This document shows, piece after piece, positions 58,318 to 64,000 of a DNA stretch of 64,000 nucleotides; the first letter of the stretch is position 1, and every line of letters begins with the position of its first letter. Made by a program: the position numbers and the translations under genes. This DNA is from Boesenbergia rotunda (taxonomy: Eukaryota; Streptophyta; Magnoliopsida; Zingiberales; Zingiberaceae): NCBI GenBank assembly GCA_024364735.1, contig JAGFNQ010006428.1:59386-123385 (forward strand). Reading direction: 5' to 3'. Below the pieces are notes generated by a model that saw only the letters and a list, made by a program, of their open reading frames with translations, was not told the origin of the DNA and searched no databases.

Positions 58318-61300
58318 TGTCAGGTATGATATGGAATATTAGAGGAATAGGTAATCTTGCATCAATTAGAAGATTGCATTTCTTGAAAAAGCATTATCGT
58401 TTAAACTTTGTGGGTATCCTAGAGCCAATGATTGCACTTGATGCTAATTTTATTACAAGTAGACTGGGTTTTTCCTCTGTAATAGCTAATTGTTCTGGGA
58501 AAATATGGTTTGTTTATGATGATAATATACTTTGTGAATTACTGGTTGATCATGAACAATTCTTACATTTGAAGTTGAAGTCGGCTATTTTTCCAAATGA
58601 AATTCTGTTAACAATAGTTTATGCAAAGTGTCAAAGAGTTGAAAGATATGATCTTTGGGAGAAGATAGAAGATATTAAACCTATTGAGGAGGTTTTCTGG
58701 ATGGTTGGTGGAGATTTTAATGTAATTGCAAATGTTTCTGAGCACTCTGCAGGAACTGTTTCAGGTTTGGGAGCTATGGAAGACTTTAATAATTTTCAAA
58801 TGGCAACAGGGCTGATTGATGCTGGTTATGTTGGAGATATTTTCACCTGGACCAACAACAGGATATGGAAGAGGCTTGATCGTATTTTGATTTCTCCATC
58901 TTGGCATGGTCTGGAATCTTCAGTTAGAGTGGAACATCTTAGCCGTGCAGCTTCTGATCATTGCCCATTGTTGATATCTTTTCCTATCTTTGATAAAGTA
59001 GTGGCATCTTTTAGATTTCAGAAGATGTGGCTAAGGCATCATGGATTCATGCAAACGGTAAGACTAAATTGGAATTTGCCAACTTCAGGTTTCGGTCTTC
59101 AGAAAATTCAGAAAAAATTGAGAAGATTAAAGGAGCACTTAAAGTGGTGGAACAAAGAGGTGTTTGGAAACATTCAAGACAATATTCAAAGAGCTGAGCA
59201 ATTGTTTTCTGAGGCTGAAAAACAGTTTGATATGGAGCCTAGTGAAGAAAACCGAATCTTCCAAAATAAGAGTCAAGCTTTTCTCTTTAAAACTCTCCAA
59301 ATGGAGGAAGATTTTTGGAGACAAAGAGCTGCAATAAAATGGAGGCGAGAGGGAGAAAGAAATACAAATTTTTTTCATGACATGGTTAAGACAAGGAGAA
59401 ATTCTAACAGAATTTTTCGGATATGGGATGAAGGTGAATGACTGGAAAAACCAGAACATATCAGAGCTTCAGCTGTAAAATTTTTTGAACATTTATTAAC
59501 AGGGGAAGAGTTTGATTGTATGGGGGCAGACCTTAGTCATATTCCTAAACTCATTTTGGAGGAGGATAATGAGTCTTTAATGAAAATGCCTTCAAAGGAG
59601 GAAATAAAGCAAGTGATATGAGAAATGGATCAAGATAGTGCAGCTGGGCCAGATGGTTTTTCTACAGCTTTCTATATCGCTTGTTGGGATATTATTCAGG
59701 ATGATGTGCAACAAGCTGTGATGGATTTCTTCAGAGGTAGCTATTTTCCAAAAGGTATAGTTGCTACAACAATAGTTGTGATTCCAAAAAAAGAAAATGC
59801 TCAAAATTGGCAAGATTTTCGTCCAATTAGTTTATGTAATGTTTCATACAAGATTGTTTCTAAACTGTTGACGAATCGGCTATCAAAATTAATGCATAGG
59901 ATTATCTCTCCAGCTCAGAGTGGTTTTGTGAAAGATAGATTGATTTCTGATAATATTTTATTAGCCCAAGAATTGACTCATAAGCTAAACTCTCATGTTA
60001 GAGGGGGGAATATTATTATGAAACTTGATATGGCCAAAGCTTTTGATAGGATACAATGGGATTTATTATTCAGAATTATGGCAGCTTTTGGTTTTTCGGA
60101 TGGTTTTATAGCTATGATTAGAAGATGTATTGCCTTTTGTTGGTTTTCGATCCGGGTTAATGGTAATCTTGCAGGTTTTTTTCAGTCCAAAAGAGGACTA
60201 AGACAAGGTGACCCTATTTCTCCTTTCTTGTTTATTATAGCATCAGAATTTTTATCCAGGGGTCTAGAAAAATTTTTCCTTAAAAATCCCAAAATGTTCT
60301 ATTCAACGGGATGTGATATGAGGATATCTCATTTGGCTTTTGCGGATGATGTTATGGTCTTCTTGAATGGGTCTATTGATTGTGTAAAAAAGATAAAGCA
60401 GTACTTTGATGAATATGAGAAGCAATCTGGTCAATTGATTAATGTTGGGAAAAGTTTGATCTATCTCTCTAAAAGTATACCTTCAGCCCGCAAGAATTCA
60501 ATACTAGCTATTACAAATTTTGTGGAAGGAACATGGCCTATGAATTATTTGGGAATCCCTATTTTCACTGGGAATAGAAAGTCAGTTTACTTTCAGCCGC
60601 TAATACAAAAAATTAGGAAGAAACTATTAGGGTGGAATATCTCAAGACTTCCTATGGTGGCCGACTATTACTAATTCAAAGTGTTCTTGTTTCTATGCCT
60701 CTTTTCCAATTGCAGGTATTACTCCCTCCGCTATCAATCTTACATAACTTGGAAATGGTTTTTGCAAGATTTTTCTGGGGTTCTATAGATATTAAAAGGA
60801 AAGCTCATTGGCTTGCTTGGGGAGAAGCCAGCAAACCGAAAGCAGAAGGAGGATTAGGAGTAAGAAAGTTGGCAGATTTTAGTGTGGCTATGGCGATCAA
60901 ACTCTGGTATAGATTCAGAGAGCAAAACACCCTATGGGCTAAGTTCTTAACAAGATTGTATTGCAAATCAACACATCCAACTATTGTCAATTTAAAAGGC
61001 AAGGTTTCCCCGTGTTGGCGCCGTTTGATTAAGATAAGAAATTTAGTAGAGGAAAATATATGCTGGATTTTGGGTGATGGACAGTTGCATTTCTGGTTTG
61101 ATACATGGCTGGATCGTGGACCTCTATTCCAATCTTATTCCCCAATTGGAAACATTGATATAAGGGTGTCTGAATTCTTAGAAGGTCCTCATTGGAAGAT
61201 GGAAAGAATAAACAGGCTGTTACCGGTCAATATAGCTTCCGAAATTGCAGAAATTCCTACAAAAATAGAAGAAGCTGATCATATCATATGGAAATTATCT

Positions 61301-61466
61301 TTGAATGGTATTTTCTCTCTAAAAACGGCATGGAATAATATCCGTCAAATTCAACCAGTGTCCACATTAAATTTAGCAATTTGGAGTGGCTTGCTTAATC
61401 TATCTATCTCTATTTTTGCATGGCGATTTATTAGATATAAATTACCTGTGGATAGTATTTTGCAAC
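58308..61466 (+). pseudogene. LINE (L1-type) ORF2: endonuclease and reverse transcriptase
   Basis: Starts ATG 58308. The apurinic-type endonuclease has WNIRGIGN, Glu in GILEP, GGDFNVI and ASDHCPLL (all catalytic boxes present). The RT follows with AAGPDGFS, FRPISLCNVSYKI, KLDMAKAFDRI, GLRQGDPISPFLF and FADDVMVF (catalytic Asp pair intact, about 60340). Damage: TGA at 59439-59441 and at 59619-59621, both where Trp is expected, and loss of one base near 60650, after which SYGGRLLLIQSVL continues in another frame. The C-terminal zf-RVT-like region is cut at 61466 by element M, so 3' UTR and poly(A) are missing. Confidence 0.9.
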
Positions 61467-63888
61467 TGTAGCGACCCGCCTTCTCTACCTTAGACGAATC
61501 ATTACTTTATCTACTTTTTGACTCTAATGCACGACTAAGAATGCGGAACTTCTTTTTTTTTTCTTTTAAATTCATCTAGGGATGATATTCTAACTCTAAT
61601 AGTCATGCATGATACAATGGCATACTTCCTTTCTCTAGAACTTCATTGCAATGGTACCAGTCGACTGCCATCTAACCAGTCGACTGGTATCGGCCACAGA
61701 AAGTTTCTGGGCGCGGCACCAGTCGACTGGCCTCTTGGCAGTCGACTGATGCATCGAACAGAAGCTACTGTTCGATAGGTCAGTCGACTGATACTGAACC
61801 AGTCGACTGGCACGCCTGAAAGTCTGAAATTCAGATTCGAAACCTTGTTTCAAAACTCCACCAAACATATAGTTTCAAGCCATACAAAGACACAACACTA
61901 TTTCTATACTCTATGCTAGTTTCCTAAACATTTTAGCCAATCAAAACAACTTCATAAACTCGAAATTAGGACTTTTGCGGAAGTAAATGAGCTATGAAAA
62001 TCTATATGAACTTTAAACTAGAGTTTTGTACCAAACTTCACTCCTATGCATTCATAACACCAAAACACATGTTCTAAACATTTCTAAAGCATTGTGGAAT
62101 GTGTATGCAACTTTTCTAAGCATATTTAAGCAATAACATCTTGATTCAAAGGAAAACTGACAATATCTTGGCACATACATCGAATAGCTCATCAAAGTAT
62201 CAATATTCAAAACTACTTACACTCCTGCTCATCCAATGCAATCATAAGGATATGTATGCTAAATGAAATGACATGGAATCTTTACTTGTGGGTTTAAGAC
62301 GTGCAAAATATCTAAAACGCAAATACTTGAATAAATGCTATATGATCTAACTTAAACTAAGACTCTATAACAAATGTATTTTGAGTCTTTTATTCATCTT
62401 GTCCCAAGGACCTCTCCAAGGTCAGCCACCACACACACGTCACTCAGCACCGCCTTGTCGCCTTCCTTCAGAATTGCTTGCCTTTACCTTTACCTGCAGC
62501 AAGAGGAAATGCAACTAATAAGCAAAAAGCTTAGTAAGTACTATCTAGCTCACAAAATCTCGAAAATGTGCAAACATGCTTTTTAAACAATGTGAAATCA
62601 CATGAGATATTCTTATGCTTAAAAGAAAACACTAAACATGTATAACTCAAGACATGCATACTCAAGCACTAATAAGTCTTAACTTACTTGTTCTGGGCTT
62701 AACTTGAAACTTTAGCAATTCTTTAACTTTAAATCTTTCTTTAACTTTTAGAAAACTTCTTTAAACTTTAGAAAACTTTGCTAAAGCATATACTTGAAAA
62801 TAATAACTCACTTGGATCCACTTAAGACGTAAGTACCATCTTATGCGCGTTCCCTAAAAGGTTGGGGTAGCGAGCCACCAATCCTAATAGAGCAGACCTT
62901 GGTCTACCAGGGCCAAGACCTTGGAATTGGACACCTGGATTTCTTTAACGACGCCCTTGGACGCCGGGTACTGGCCTTAGAAAATAAAATACTTACTTTA
63001 CTTATTTTGAATGCCTTGGCATTTTTACGAGCACCTTGTGTGCTCAAATCCCTAAGTCTTGACTTTTGGGGATTTCTTAAGGCCTTGGCCTTTTCTTTTC
63101 TTATCTTTATCTTCTTTTCTTTTCTTATAGCTTTCTTAGACCCTAAACTCATATAGGGTAATTAATTAACTCATACAAGCATGAATCAAACTAGGGTTAC
63201 ATGCATAAATCACAATCTAATGGAAAAATCGCATTTTTAACTTTCTAACGGGAAAAACTTGCGGAAAAACCGCCTCTTACCGCAGGTGAGCAGTACTTAC
63301 ATTGATATCTTGGACTTACGACCGAAATTGGCGTTGGGTGTTCTGGAGAAACTCGGAGTCTCGGAGATTTCTTCGCGCCTACGCGTTCTCCTCGTCGAGA
63401 CGAACGCAACGCTCCGCTCTCCTTGATCCCTCCTTGGCCGTCGCCCCTTGGAAGAGAGGAGGGAAGAGCTTGGTGTTGGCGTGCGTGCGTGAGAGGGGGG
63501 AGGATTCCCGTGCGTCGCGCGGCTAGGGTGAGGAAGAGAGAAAACCAAAAATCCAATTTCCTCTCTTAACTTATCTATTTATACTATCTTTATGAAAAAA
63601 AACGTAACTACTCTATAAATATATTTCTCTCCACCTTTTGTTGTGCTTGATACCCTAGCCCAGCCGGTCACGCACGCGCCCTTAAGGGCTGGCTCTTCCG
63701 GAGGTCGCGAGTTCGAACCCCCTGCTGCCCTTTAAAGTTTTTCCTTTTTTTTAAAATACTAAACGGACTCAGAAAAATCCATAAAAATATTCTAAAAATT
63801 TCTAAAAATATCTAGAATATTTCTAAAGTATTTTTAACTAATTTGAAGGACGTTAAGGACTTGAGATGGAAATTTTTGAGGCGTTACA
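61467..63888 (-). repeat. LTR of element M (chromovirus)
   Basis: 2422 bp, TGTAGCGACCCGCC... to ...TGAGGCGTTACA. It follows the D/F LTR layout but is well diverged. Ten or so CAGTCGACTG-type words lie at 61655-61815. A tRNA-like stretch GGTCGCGAGTTCGAACCCCC is at about 63703. It sits in LINE ORF2 (target GCAAC at 61462-61466). Followed by the polypurine tract complement ATCCCCCATACCTT, so it is the 3' LTR of a minus-strand element. Confidence 0.85.
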
Positions 63889-63923
63889 ATCCCCCATACC
63901 TTATGAAAAGTTCGTCCTCGAAC

Positions 63924-64000
63924 TTAGAATAATTCTGGATATCTTTCTCTCATGCTGTCCTCACGTTCCCAAGTAGCCTCCTCATGCTTCTGATTCTGCC
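63924..64000 (-). CDS. Element M: C-terminal end of chromodomain (runs off the window)
   Basis: The minus strand ends HEEATWEREDSMRERYPELF at TAA (63924-63926), the same ending as pol of D. The 24 codons seen are open. The rest of pol lies to the right of the window. Confidence 0.8.
   Translation of the reverse strand, partial: QNQKHEEATWEREDSMRERYPELF

Overview
The window is eukaryotic nuclear DNA from a flowering plant with a repeat-rich genome. I find no host gene, rRNA gene or functional tRNA gene. Almost all of it is nested transposable elements: Ty1/copia and Ty3/gypsy LTR retrotransposons primed by initiator-Met tRNA (TGGTATCAGAGC-type primer-binding sites), plus one L1-type LINE. The species cannot be read from the sequence; a monocot is only an impression. 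I name the elements A to M for reference.

Layout. 1-640 is the 3' end of a + strand element (A) inserted into a decayed minus-strand copia pol (B, 641-2991). 2992-5957 is unclassified repeat DNA. 5958-11811 is the 3' part of a minus-strand SIRE/Maximus-like copia (C): end of RNase H, a spacer, a spliced env-like/PF20167-like ORF, and a 2.16-kb LTR full of hairpins. 11812-25947 is a minus-strand Tekay/Del-type chromovirus (D). Its left LTR is split by a complete gag-only copia (E, 13993-19747, target duplication GGAAG). A 267-N gap follows. 26227-41459 is a second chromovirus copy (F), split by a young + strand relative (G, 28836-37554). G lacks gag, protease and RT and carries in the gag position an intact, apparently spliced ORF for an acidic heptad-repeat protein with a hydrophobic tail.

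41460-50411 holds two gag-bearing copia elements on the minus strand (H and I) with fragments of other LTRs. I is, like E, gag-only. 50412-56568 is LTR on LTR: a copia LTR (J), a fragment of a long LTR called type L, and a gypsy LTR (K) interrupted by a perfect solo L LTR (54032-56080, target duplication AATAC). 56569-61466 is the LINE, with four in-frame stops and one frameshift, cut at its 3' end by a further chromovirus (M, 61467 to beyond the window).

What stands out across elements. LTRs of unrelated copia and gypsy lineages carry arrays of short palindromes with a central CG (CAGTCGACTG, AATCGATT, and GATCGGT/ACCGATC hairpins). A second hairpin repeat built on CTTGGAGGG is shared by two copia lineages. 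The chromoviruses share a leader intron between primer-binding site and gag. The best candidate for something undescribed is element G with its acidic-repeat ORF; the palindrome arrays come second.
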